Shown one piece after another: positions 16,615-24,082 of a DNA stretch of 30,692 nt (within the stretch, counting starts at the first letter, position 1; each line of letters starts with the position of its first letter). The DNA lies in IMG/VR virus record IMGVR_UViG_3300020411_002295, positions 1 to 30,692 of that record, one strand, 5' to 3'. Source of the DNA: a virus. Under the pieces are notes generated by a model. It worked only from the letters and a program-made list of their open reading frames with translations. It was not told where the DNA came from and searched no databases. The position numbers and the translations under genes are program-made.

Positions 16615-17904
16615 ATGAATGAATTAAATTTTTGTGTATTACCGTTTATACATTTTGCAACACAAACAGATGGAACATCTAGACTATGTTGTAAAGTACC
16701 AAGAGAGTTTCCAATAACGGATTCTGAACAAATACCTTATAATTTAAATAAAGATAATATTTCAGAGATATTTTATAGTATATATATGAAAAATCTCAGA
16801 AAAAAATTTTTAGAAGATGATTCATTTCGACCTCAGCAATGTGAAGTTTGTTATAAAGAGGAAGCATGTGGAATTGAAAGTAAAAGGCAAAGAGAAAATA
16901 AAAAATGGAAAAATGAAATTAATCATGTAAAAAATGATCCAAAAATATTATATTTTGATTTGAGACTTGGTAATTTATGTAATTTAAAATGTAGGATGTG
17001 CTGGCCACATTTTAGTAGTCAAATCTATAAAGAGCAAATATATTTCAATAATAAAAATAAAAAAGTTTGGTATAATTCTTTAGAAGAAATTTTACCATGG
17101 TGGGAAAATAAAAACTTCTGGAAAAATTTTCAAGAATTATTAATAGATAATATTGAATTAAATTTTGTTGGTGGTGAACCATCATTACATGAAAATATGT
17201 ATGACATTTTAGAATACTTATGTGAAAATAATTTTTCTAAAACAGTTTCATTAAAAATAACAACAAACTTGACTAACATTCAAGAAAGATTTCTCAAGCT
17301 TTTGCCCCATTTTAAAAATGTGAATATTGATGTCAGTATTGATGGAATTGATAAAACACAAGAGTATATTAGATATCCATCAAAATGGTCTATCATAGAG
17401 AATAATTTATTAAGATTGACAAAAATTAAAAATGAAAAAATACATTTTACAATTAGTACTTGTGTACAATTATATAATATTTTTACATTAATTGATTTGA
17501 TGAAATGGTATGTGAATTTTACTTTTAAGCCACCACACATCTTACAAATGGGACTGATGTTAAATCTTGTATATGATCCATCAAGATTAAATATAAAAAA
17601 TTTAAATGATGAAGGCAAAGAAATAGCAGAAAATTATTTAAGAGAATGTTTAATATACATAAGAAAAAATGCTATTGATAATATTGATATAGTCAAACCA
17701 GAAATAATTAAAAATGACAAATGGAAGTGGCATCAATACAGAGACTTGAGAGAGAGAATAAAAGGCATAATAAATTATATGAACAGTAATGATAGAAATG
17801 AAAAGGAATCAAAGGATTTCATTGATTATACAGAACAACTAGATATTCATAGAGAACAAAATTTTAATGAAATAGTTCCAAACTATAGAAAGTATGTAAC
17901 ATAA
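16615..17904 (+). CDS. Radical SAM enzyme, subfamily A, N-terminal twitch-like domain
   Basis: This 429-residue protein has FCVLPFIHFATQTDG (C7), LCCK (C25, C26), QCEVCYKEE, core NLCNLKCRMCWPHFSS (C122, C126, C129), FVGGEPSL, VSIDGIDKTQEYIRYPSKW and tail LDIHREQNFNE. Of the others, it is most like 8007-9398, sharing FDLRLGNLCNLKC versus IDLRLGSKCNLKC, and the KRQ and MKNLRK segments of the N-domain. A Shine-Dalgarno AGGA at 16607-16610 lies four bases before ATG 16615. It is encoded within codons 2-3 of the divergent gene on the other strand. The gene ends on the start codon of the split radical SAM gene at 17904. Substrate unknown. Confidence 0.85.
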   Translation: MNELNFCVLPFIHFATQTDGTSRLCCKVPREFPITDSEQIPYNLNKDNISEIFYSIYMKNLRKKFLEDDSFRPQQCEVCYKEEACGIESKRQRENKKWKNEINHVKNDPKILYFDLRLGNLCNLKCRMCWPHFSSQIYKEQIYFNNKNKKVWYNSLEEILPWWENKNFWKNFQELLIDNIELNFVGGEPSLHENMYDILEYLCENNFSKTVSLKITTNLTNIQERFLKLLPHFKNVNIDVSIDGIDKTQEYIRYPSKWSIIENNLLRLTKIKNEKIHFTISTCVQLYNIFTLIDLMKWYVNFTFKPPHILQMGLMLNLVYDPSRLNIKNLNDEGKEIAENYLRECLIYIRKNAIDNIDIVKPEIIKNDKWKWHQYRDLRERIKGIINYMNSNDRNEKESKDFIDYTEQLDIHREQNFNEIVPNYRKYVT

Positions 17905-18521
17905 TGTGGACAAGGGATAGTATAGAATGGTTGGATATAGAACTTACAAGTTTTTGTAATATAAAATGTCCTGGTTGTTTAAGACAAGAAAGTTTTGAGA
18001 GGGTAGAATCTATATTAAACAAAAGTTATATAAAACTTGAAGATTTAAAAAAATGGATTCCTACTCCTGAGTACTTACCAAATTTAAAATATATTAATTT
18101 TTGTGGTTCTGTTGATGAACCTACAACACATCCTGAAATTTTAGAAATTGTGGATTATTTTGGTTCAATAGTCAATGGTAAATCAGAAAATGCAGGAGTA
18201 AATATTGCTACAAATGGTTCAACAAGAACACCAGAGTTTTGGAAAGAGTTGGGTAAAAAAAGATGTTCAGCTTTTTTTGGAATAGATGGTATAGACCAAG
18301 AATCATTACAAAAATATAGAGTTGGATCTAATTTTAAAAAGGTTCAAGAAAATTGGCGAGCATTTATTAAAGCCGGTGGTCATGCTCAGTGGCAATTTAT
18401 AGTATTTGAACATAATGAACATCTTTTGGAAAAAGCAAAACAAATGTCAATTGATGAAGGATTTGAAAGAATTAGAGTCATATATTCACATAGAAATAAA
18501 AGTGGAGAAGTTAAAAAATGA
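17904..18521 (+). CDS. Radical SAM core, subfamily B, 5' half of a split gene
   Basis: The 205 residues contain a complete subfamily B radical SAM core: SFCNIKCPGC at C18, C22 and C25, FCGSVDEPTTHP in place of GGEP, IATNGS, FFGIDG and WQFIVFEHN. The frame ends at TGA 18519-18521 after GTT AAA AAA. Full-length relatives at 4251 and 11757 continue into a PCC auxiliary-cluster domain. Here that domain is encoded in the next gene, in the -1 frame, starting at the overlapping ATGA. A run of six A's stands just before the stop; one more A would fuse the two frames. This may be a two-subunit enzyme, a -1 frameshifted product, a recent mutation or a sequence error. Confidence 0.8.
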   Translation: MWTRDSIEWLDIELTSFCNIKCPGCLRQESFERVESILNKSYIKLEDLKKWIPTPEYLPNLKYINFCGSVDEPTTHPEILEIVDYFGSIVNGKSENAGVNIATNGSTRTPEFWKELGKKRCSAFFGIDGIDQESLQKYRVGSNFKKVQENWRAFIKAGGHAQWQFIVFEHNEHLLEKAKQMSIDEGFERIRVIYSHRNKSGEVKK

Positions 18522-18835
18522 TAGAATGTAGATATGGAAAACTGAATAGATTATTCATAAATCATTTAGGTGAACTTATACCATGTTGTTATTTAAATTC
18601 CGAATCTTTGAATATGGCAGCGGGCAATTTACCAAAAACATTGTTTGGTGAATTTAATGAAAAATATGATAATAGTTTATATAATAAAAGTATTGAAGAA
18701 ATTATAAATGGTCCTATGTTTAATGGTATTATGACATCTTGGGAAACATCACAACCAGTAAAAAAATGTAAAGAAAAATGTGAGTTTAAAGATAGAGATA
18801 AGTTTATTGATAATTTTCATGAAAAGGAAAAGTGA
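18518..18835 (+). CDS. Auxiliary Fe-S cluster domain, subfamily B, 3' half of a split gene
   Basis: This 105-residue frame starts at ATG 18518, inside the stop of the preceding gene. It lines up with the C-terminal domain of the full-length relatives: IECRYGKLNRLFIN, then ELIPCCYL, then KKCKEKCEF, matching INCKAIEKSEIFVT, VFPCCWL and KVCANKCGT of the 4251 protein. All five cysteines expected for the auxiliary cluster are kept, which argues that the domain is still in use rather than decaying. A free protein of this kind would be unusual. It may be translated by reinitiation or joined to the core by frameshifting. The end overlaps the next gene (TGATG). Confidence 0.75.
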   Translation: MIECRYGKLNRLFINHLGELIPCCYLNSESLNMAAGNLPKTLFGEFNEKYDNSLYNKSIEEIINGPMFNGIMTSWETSQPVKKCKEKCEFKDRDKFIDNFHEKEK

Positions 18836-20025
18836 TGAAATTTGATTTTTCTGCTATTAATTTATTAGATAGTCAACAATTAACAACAACGTGGGATGTT
18901 GGAAGAAGGTGTAATTATGATTGTACATATTGTCCACCACATAGACATGATGGATTTTCACCTTATGCAGATTTAGATACTTTGATTAAAACAGGTAAAT
19001 TTGTTTTAGAGTATGCAGATTTATTAATGAGATATAAAAAATTTCAAAAATTAAATATAAATTTTACAGGAGGTGAACCAACTTTAAATCCTCACTTTAT
19101 TGAATTTGGAAGTTGGATGAGAAAAGAACATAATCAATATTGGGATGATAATGGTAAACCACAAAAATATAGACTTAATTTAACTATCACTTCAAATGGT
19201 CATTTTGGTCCAAAGATGAGAGAAAACATTTTAAAAAATTATGGATTTATTACTATCAGCTATCATTGTGAACAAATTGATGCGGTGAAAGAAAATGTAG
19301 TTAAAAATATAAAATATCTTCATGATAATAATTTTGCATTAAAAGTTAATGTGATGTTTCATGTTAAATATTTTGAAGAATGTAAAGAATTGTGTAAAAA
19401 ATTACATGAGTGGGGTGTAACATATGTTCCTAGAATGATAGGAGAACATGAGAACCCAAGATATGCTCATAAGTATTCTGAAGAACAATTGGATTGGATG
19501 AAAAATTATTGGAAAAACATTAATAATAATTTGAATAATAAAACAAATACATCAAAACAATGTGATAAAGTTGCAGAAACAAAACCAAAAGAGAAAAAAT
19601 TTGCAAGACAATTAGGAAGACCTTGTTGTGGAAATAGAGTCATAGAGACATTAAATAATGATGGTAATTGGGAAAAAACAAAATTTATTCAACAGACAAA
19701 ATTTAAAGATTGGTATTGTTCAGTAAATTGGTTTTTTCTACATATTGAGCAACAAACAGATAAAATATTTCATCATCAAACCTGTCAAGCTAAGTTTAAT
19801 GGAACAAGAGGACATATTGGCACAATATCTAATTCTGATGAAATTTTAAATAAATTATATCAAGATATATCATCTAATAGAATGCCAATAATAAAATGTC
19901 CTTTGGGTCCTGGTGATTATTGTGGTTGTGGATTGTGTACTCCAAAAACACAAGATTTGGATGTGTTTAAAAATTTAATGACTAGTCATGTGAAAGACAC
20001 AAATATTTTTAATAATTCTTTTTAA
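18835..20025 (+). CDS. Radical SAM enzyme, subfamily C, with Cys-rich C-terminus
   Basis: Start at ATG 18835 in TGATG, nine bases after AAGG; a GTG at 18832 is in frame but less likely. The 396-residue protein has TWDVGRRCNYDCTYC (C26, C30, C33), FTGGEPTL and ITSNGH. The C-terminal part is Cys-rich: RPCCGN, DWYCSV, HQTCQAKFNGTRGHIG and CPLGPGDYCGCGLCTP. There are enough cysteines for at least one auxiliary Fe-S cluster. The protein at 20563-21603 shares the WxxGRxCNYxCxYCxP core and a weakened form of the tail (LPLWPGDKTYG), so the two are paralogues with different auxiliary-site content. A Lys-rich stretch near residues 238-260 is a likely linker. Substrate unknown. Confidence 0.84.
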   Translation: MKFDFSAINLLDSQQLTTTWDVGRRCNYDCTYCPPHRHDGFSPYADLDTLIKTGKFVLEYADLLMRYKKFQKLNINFTGGEPTLNPHFIEFGSWMRKEHNQYWDDNGKPQKYRLNLTITSNGHFGPKMRENILKNYGFITISYHCEQIDAVKENVVKNIKYLHDNNFALKVNVMFHVKYFEECKELCKKLHEWGVTYVPRMIGEHENPRYAHKYSEEQLDWMKNYWKNINNNLNNKTNTSKQCDKVAETKPKEKKFARQLGRPCCGNRVIETLNNDGNWEKTKFIQQTKFKDWYCSVNWFFLHIEQQTDKIFHHQTCQAKFNGTRGHIGTISNSDEILNKLYQDISSNRMPIIKCPLGPGDYCGCGLCTPKTQDLDVFKNLMTSHVKDTNIFNNSF

Positions 20026-20029
20026 TACA

Positions 20030-20566
20030 ATGGATTTAATATATAAAAAATTGAATATTGAAATTTATGATGATGGTAAATGGATTATTAAAAAATTTTT
20101 AAAATCTTGGAATTCTGATAATGCAGAGTACAATAAAAAACAATTACATGGCATAAATCATAAATTTTGTATAGAAGATTATAAATTATTTCAAAGTAAA
20201 AATCCAGATTTTGTAGAGATAGTTTCTTTTGAAAGTAATAATGATTGTGATATTGTTATTATGCCAAAAATCAAAGGAAAAGAATGGAACCAAGTAAAAG
20301 AAGATCTTCCTAAAGATGTTATCTATAATTTTTGTATTGTTAATAGTTTTAAGTGGATAAGAGCATTTCTTGATTTTTCTTTGGGGAATGATAGGGTATT
20401 TTATCATGGAGATTTGAGGCCTGCAAATGTTTTTATAGATAATAATTATAATCCTTGTGTTATAGATCCAGATTCTATGGAATGGATTTCGAGAGAAAAT
20501 TTTTTATTAAATATTCAAAAACAACAAGCGGACTTTTTTACTGAATTTTATAGGTTTTATAAATGA
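20030..20566 (+). CDS. Small protein-kinase-fold or phosphotransferase-like protein
   Basis: The 178 residues carry the catalytic core of the kinase/APH fold: YHGDLRPANVFIDNN (H126, D128 as catalytic base, N133), then CVIDPDSMEW, where D146 or D148 would bind metal in place of DFG. VIMPKIKGKEW looks like the hinge strand. The N-lobe is short, with WIIKKF as a candidate beta-3 Lys strand and no clear glycine-rich loop. It is much smaller than the 260-300 residues usual for these enzymes. It sits between two subfamily C radical SAM genes, four bases after one and overlapping the other by 4. It could phosphorylate a small molecule or lipid-linked sugar, or be a binding protein only. Confidence 0.6.
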   Translation: MDLIYKKLNIEIYDDGKWIIKKFLKSWNSDNAEYNKKQLHGINHKFCIEDYKLFQSKNPDFVEIVSFESNNDCDIVIMPKIKGKEWNQVKEDLPKDVIYNFCIVNSFKWIRAFLDFSLGNDRVFYHGDLRPANVFIDNNYNPCVIDPDSMEWISRENFLLNIQKQQADFFTEFYRFYK

Positions 20567-21603
20567 ATTTAGATTTTACTAAAATACCTTTTGATGATAT
20601 AGAACTTGTAGGAACAAAAACTATGCTTTATCATGATACATTCACTGTGTCATGGTTACTTGGTAGATTCTGTAATTACAAATGTTCATACTGCTGGCCA
20701 TATGCTAGATCAGACAAAAAAGATCATAGACCTACAGAATTATGTTTATCTACCATAGATGAAATAAAACGTCAAGCAAGAAACAATGGATTTAATAGTT
20801 TTAATTGGTCTTTGTCTGGTGGAGAACCTACCTTTCATCCTGGGTATTTAAATATTTTACAACATTTGGCTGATGATAATATTAATTGTAAAAGACAAAG
20901 AATTCACATGACATCAAACTGCTCACGTAAAATGAGTTGGTTTGAAACATATGTGAAATATGCAAAACAATTTGATAGAGCATCCATTACCGCATCTGCA
21001 CATTTTGAACATTTAAATACAGAAAAGAAAATAGAAGAATTTGCTGACAAATTAGTTTTCTGTCAAGACAATGGTATTCGCATTACAATAAATATGGTAA
21101 TGGTTCCTGAGAGATTTTTTAAGTTGTGTGATCATGTTTTATATTTTAAAGAAAGAGGAATACATACAACATTAAAACCACAATCAAATCCAACTGCTAC
21201 AAAGGTAGTAGAAGGATACACAGATGGTCAATTAGATATATTATATAATGAATCAAAAACTACAACTATGGAAATAGAATTAATTGATTCAAAAGGTGAA
21301 GTTTATGAAATGGATCAAGCAGAAAGATTCAATGCGTTTAATTTTAATAATTTCAGGGGGTGGGATTGTTCGTCTGGCCATCGCAGTATCATTATCCGCG
21401 AGCCTGATGGGAGCATTAAGCGGTCTTATTCTTGCAGAGATTTACCTTTAGGCAACATAGAAACAGGGTTTAAATTGTTTGATAGTCCACAACCTTGTTT
21501 ATCAGATGCTTGTGTAAGTTCTGCGGATAGTAAAATACCTAAACGCAAACCTGGAGTCAAGTTACCATTATGGCCAGGAGATAAGACATATGGACTCCAT
21601 TAA
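20563..21603 (+). CDS. Radical SAM enzyme, subfamily C
   Basis: This 346-residue protein has SWLLGRFCNYKCSYCWPY (C37, C41, C44), LSGGEPTF and MTSNCSRK. The C-terminal part has GWDCSSG, SYSCRDLPLGN and PCLSDACVSS, giving four cysteines for a probable auxiliary cluster, and LPLWPGDKTYG at the end. It is a paralogue of 18835-20025 with a shorter tail and fewer cysteines. A stretch of about 87 bases (21354-21440), coding the first part of the auxiliary region, has about 53% GC. It uses CGC and CGG arginine codons, unlike the AGA-rich surroundings, which suggests a patch exchanged with another genome. The start overlaps the kinase-like gene by 4 bases and the end overlaps the next gene by 14. Confidence 0.84.
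   Translation: MNLDFTKIPFDDIELVGTKTMLYHDTFTVSWLLGRFCNYKCSYCWPYARSDKKDHRPTELCLSTIDEIKRQARNNGFNSFNWSLSGGEPTFHPGYLNILQHLADDNINCKRQRIHMTSNCSRKMSWFETYVKYAKQFDRASITASAHFEHLNTEKKIEEFADKLVFCQDNGIRITINMVMVPERFFKLCDHVLYFKERGIHTTLKPQSNPTATKVVEGYTDGQLDILYNESKTTTMEIELIDSKGEVYEMDQAERFNAFNFNNFRGWDCSSGHRSIIIREPDGSIKRSYSCRDLPLGNIETGFKLFDSPQPCLSDACVSSADSKIPKRKPGVKLPLWPGDKTYGLH
21354..21440. other. GC-rich patch inside a radical SAM gene
   Basis: By direct count 46 of 87 bases are G or C (53%), against an estimated 28% around it. The change is sharp at both ends and lies wholly inside the reading frame of 20563-21603, which it does not disturb. Three of the arginines it encodes use CGC or CGG, whereas arginine elsewhere in the window is nearly always AGA. 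This is consistent with a short recombination tract from a higher-GC relative. Confidence 0.6.
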
Positions 21604-22399
21604 AGAAATAATAAATCTTCCTTATCTTTTGAGGAAGAATTGCGAAGAGAAAATAATTATACAAGATTATGATCATTTTATACGACTTGCTCATGAATTT
21701 GACTCTTTACTTAGTACTAAAACATATATTATACATGCTCCAATATATGATGTATTGTATGCATTTAACTTAATAGATAGAAATAATATAGGATTAGATG
21801 AAAGATATTCATTCCAAGATTCAATTGTAATGGATGAAGATTTCAAATTATTATTTGAAGATAGTAATAAAATCTCTTGGCCGAGAAATCTTAATAAAAT
21901 TTCTTGGAAATCACAAGAAACAACAAAACAGAAACTTATGCAACATTATATTCGAATTTCTGTATTAGTAACAGATATAAAACAAAATAAACCATTGCAT
22001 TATTCAATGGGTTTGCATCATATGAATCATAAAACTATTTTACATCCTGGAGGTAGTAGAAGAAAAGTATTAGGAATATATAAAAAACCAGTTTATTTTG
22101 TGATAACTGATTTTACTAAAAAAATTTGTCAAGATTATCCTAGATTTAAATTTTATAATCCAGAAGATGTGAGTTTTCCAGTAGATAATTGTTATATTAG
22201 AATTAGAATTTTAAGTTCTGATCAAGTGGGAGAAGAAAAATATAGAGATATTATTTTAAAAGAAGTTGATGAAGATTCTTATGAGTTTAAAAATATAAAA
22301 GATCCAAATGAAATTATGTTGAAAGATGATAAGTTTTATTATAACAATGATTGCATCTTTATCAAACAAAAAGACAATAGATGGAAAATCAATATATGA
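21590..22399 (+). CDS. Hypothetical protein with HPG motif
   Basis: These 269 residues match no characterised family that I recognise. The centre has SMGLHHMNHKTILHPGGSRR, then KKPVYFVITDF. This pairs with the HPG block of the unknown protein at 14636-15427, and the HPG-basic-strand pattern is likely the conserved core. The N-terminal half contains a mixed alpha/beta segment (TYIIHAPIYDVLYAF), and the C-terminal 60 residues are highly charged. There is no membrane segment. It overlaps the radical SAM gene before it by 14 bases. Both HPG proteins lie next to radical SAM genes and nucleotide-sugar or redox genes, so a role in the same pathway is likely, but no reaction can be named. Confidence 0.7.
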   Translation: MDSIKEIINLPYLLRKNCEEKIIIQDYDHFIRLAHEFDSLLSTKTYIIHAPIYDVLYAFNLIDRNNIGLDERYSFQDSIVMDEDFKLLFEDSNKISWPRNLNKISWKSQETTKQKLMQHYIRISVLVTDIKQNKPLHYSMGLHHMNHKTILHPGGSRRKVLGIYKKPVYFVITDFTKKICQDYPRFKFYNPEDVSFPVDNCYIRIRILSSDQVGEEKYRDIILKEVDEDSYEFKNIKDPNEIMLKDDKFYYNNDCIFIKQKDNRWKINI

Positions 22400-22406
22400 A
22401 TAAGCA

Positions 22407-23081
22407 ATGATTTTAAAAAAATTATTAGAAACCCGCATCACTACAAAATGGTGGTTAGACAAAGATATTTCCAATAATGATTTAAATTATATTTTAGAAT
22501 GTGCTAGACTTGCTCCTTCGATTCATGGCAAATTTAGTACATCTATTTTTGTGTCAAGAGATAAAACTTATAAAAATTTTTTATATGAAGATAATACATA
22601 TTGTTATGGAATACCAGGCAAAGAAACTATGCAGAGAGGAGTTCCACATCCAGAAGACTACAATCCAAAATATAAAAGATATAATGGTCAGGTAAACGCT
22701 CCTGTAGTTCTTACATGGTTATATACTGGTCATAAAAACCCATCAGTTAAAGGCGATCATTTTCATGATGATGCAGAGAGAGATGTATTAGTTAGTGCTT
22801 CATATGCTTCAATTGCTGCACTTGAAAAACAAATAGATTTTGGTTTTTGTCAGTGTATAGGAGGTAAAGAAATAAGTGATTTTTTAGGAATTGGTTCTCA
22901 TGCAATTCTTGTTATGGGATTAGGATACAAAGATGAATATCAAGGTCAACTAAAAAGACAAGTATATAAAGATGGGAAGCATATTGGTTGGGATATTGAT
23001 AATATTCCTTTTGATTTGAGAGAACATCATAGAAAATATAGACCTAAAATGGGAGATTATATTATATGGGACCAAACTTAG
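22407..23081 (+). CDS. Nitroreductase-family flavoprotein
   Basis: This 224-residue protein has the N-terminal RITTKWWLD segment (family R-S-x-R-x-F/W, FMN phosphate contact), the helix ILECARLAPSIHG (family ARxAPSxxN), VVLTWLYTG, the core helix SASYASIAALEKQIDFGFCQCIG, and a C-terminal LVMGLGYKDE strand. It is a second nitroreductase in the island. FGFCQC matches TGFCQC in the one at 9785-10432, so they probably share origin, but this one keeps the N-terminal Arg segment better. The family reduces or oxidises small molecules with FMN; some members modify cofactors or peptides. Its last 16 bases overlap the next gene. Confidence 0.83.
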   Translation: MILKKLLETRITTKWWLDKDISNNDLNYILECARLAPSIHGKFSTSIFVSRDKTYKNFLYEDNTYCYGIPGKETMQRGVPHPEDYNPKYKRYNGQVNAPVVLTWLYTGHKNPSVKGDHFHDDAERDVLVSASYASIAALEKQIDFGFCQCIGGKEISDFLGIGSHAILVMGLGYKDEYQGQLKRQVYKDGKHIGWDIDNIPFDLREHHRKYRPKMGDYIIWDQT

Positions 23082-24082
23082 AATATGTACCATACATTCC
23101 TCTTTTAATAGATTTTGACAGAAAAAAATTTTTGGATGAAGTTCAAACTCTTCCAATGTATGACTATCGTAAATGGCATTCTTGTACATTATATGGATTA
23201 AGTCCAGAAAAAAATCAATCTAATAAACATTATGGAATTGATGAAAATGTTCACAAACAATGGTTTTTTGAAGATCAATGTCCTACAATAATTAATTGGA
23301 TAAAGTCACAAAAATATTTTATTGCTGATAGAGTAAGAGTATGGAAAGTGCTACCAGGTGAAATAGGGCCGCCTCACATTGATGCATCATTACCTCATAC
23401 CAATAATGTTATTTTTCCTATAAATGATCCAATTGGATTCAAGTCAATTATAAATGGTTGTCGTGTTCCTATGGATAATCCAGTAGTTTATAATAACTTT
23501 TTAGAACATACATTTTCCAATAATTCTTCAGAAAATAGATGGTCTTTAATAATACGTGTTAAAGAATGGATTGATAGTGATAAGACATTATTAAAACAAA
23601 ACGTATTAAAAAAAATTGAAAAAAAAATTGGAGATATTAAAGAGAATAGTGTGAAAGAGATTAATTGGGAAACATTTGTAAAATTTTTATTTAGTAGATC
23701 TCACATAACATTAGATCATCTTCAACAAATGGGTGAATATTGTGGGTATCTAGGCATATTAAAATCAAAGAATAAATCACCTAAATATAACCATTATGGA
23801 CTATATGATGTTAATAAATTAATTGGTGTTACATCAATTCAAGAATTTTCTGATCATTTACATCTTCCTGATAATGCTGTAAGGTATAGATACTTATATA
23901 TTGATGAAGAATATAGAGGTAATGATCTAGCTTATAAAATGTTGAATTATTTAGTACCAACAAGACCTTTATTTGGTTATGCAAAAAACACACATATCTC
24001 ATGGTGTTTAAAACATGGTTTTAAACCTATTTTTGAAGTCGATGAAACTGGCCATCAATTTATGTTGAGGAATGAATGCTAA
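23066..24082 (+). CDS. Fusion of Fe(II)/2OG hydroxylase-like and GNAT acetyltransferase domains
   Basis: The 338 residues hold two domains. Residues about 1-170 resemble the aspartyl/asparaginyl beta-hydroxylase type of double-stranded beta-helix: PGEIGPPHIDAS gives H104 and D106, EHTFSN gives H148, and NRWSLIIRV gives R158 for 2-oxoglutarate. Residues about 225-338 look like a GNAT N-acetyltransferase: YLYIDEEYRGNDLAYKML (from residue 276) is motif A with the acetyl-CoA pyrophosphate loop RGNDLA, and SWCLKHGFKPIFE is the motif B end. The domains are joined by a Lys-rich helix. This predicts hydroxylation and acylation of the same or a related substrate. A second hydroxylase follows two genes later, at 24728. 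Confidence 0.7.
   Translation: MGPNLEYVPYIPLLIDFDRKKFLDEVQTLPMYDYRKWHSCTLYGLSPEKNQSNKHYGIDENVHKQWFFEDQCPTIINWIKSQKYFIADRVRVWKVLPGEIGPPHIDASLPHTNNVIFPINDPIGFKSIINGCRVPMDNPVVYNNFLEHTFSNNSSENRWSLIIRVKEWIDSDKTLLKQNVLKKIEKKIGDIKENSVKEINWETFVKFLFSRSHITLDHLQQMGEYCGYLGILKSKNKSPKYNHYGLYDVNKLIGVTSIQEFSDHLHLPDNAVRYRYLYIDEEYRGNDLAYKMLNYLVPTRPLFGYAKNTHISWCLKHGFKPIFEVDETGHQFMLRNEC

Noticed and set aside
4251-21603. Radical SAM genes as a RiPP (modified peptide) cluster
   Set aside because: No convincing precursor with a leader and core, no transporter, protease or RRE-like protein was found; the only small ORF (6179) lacks Cys, Ser and Thr. Not excluded, but weaker than a glycan role.
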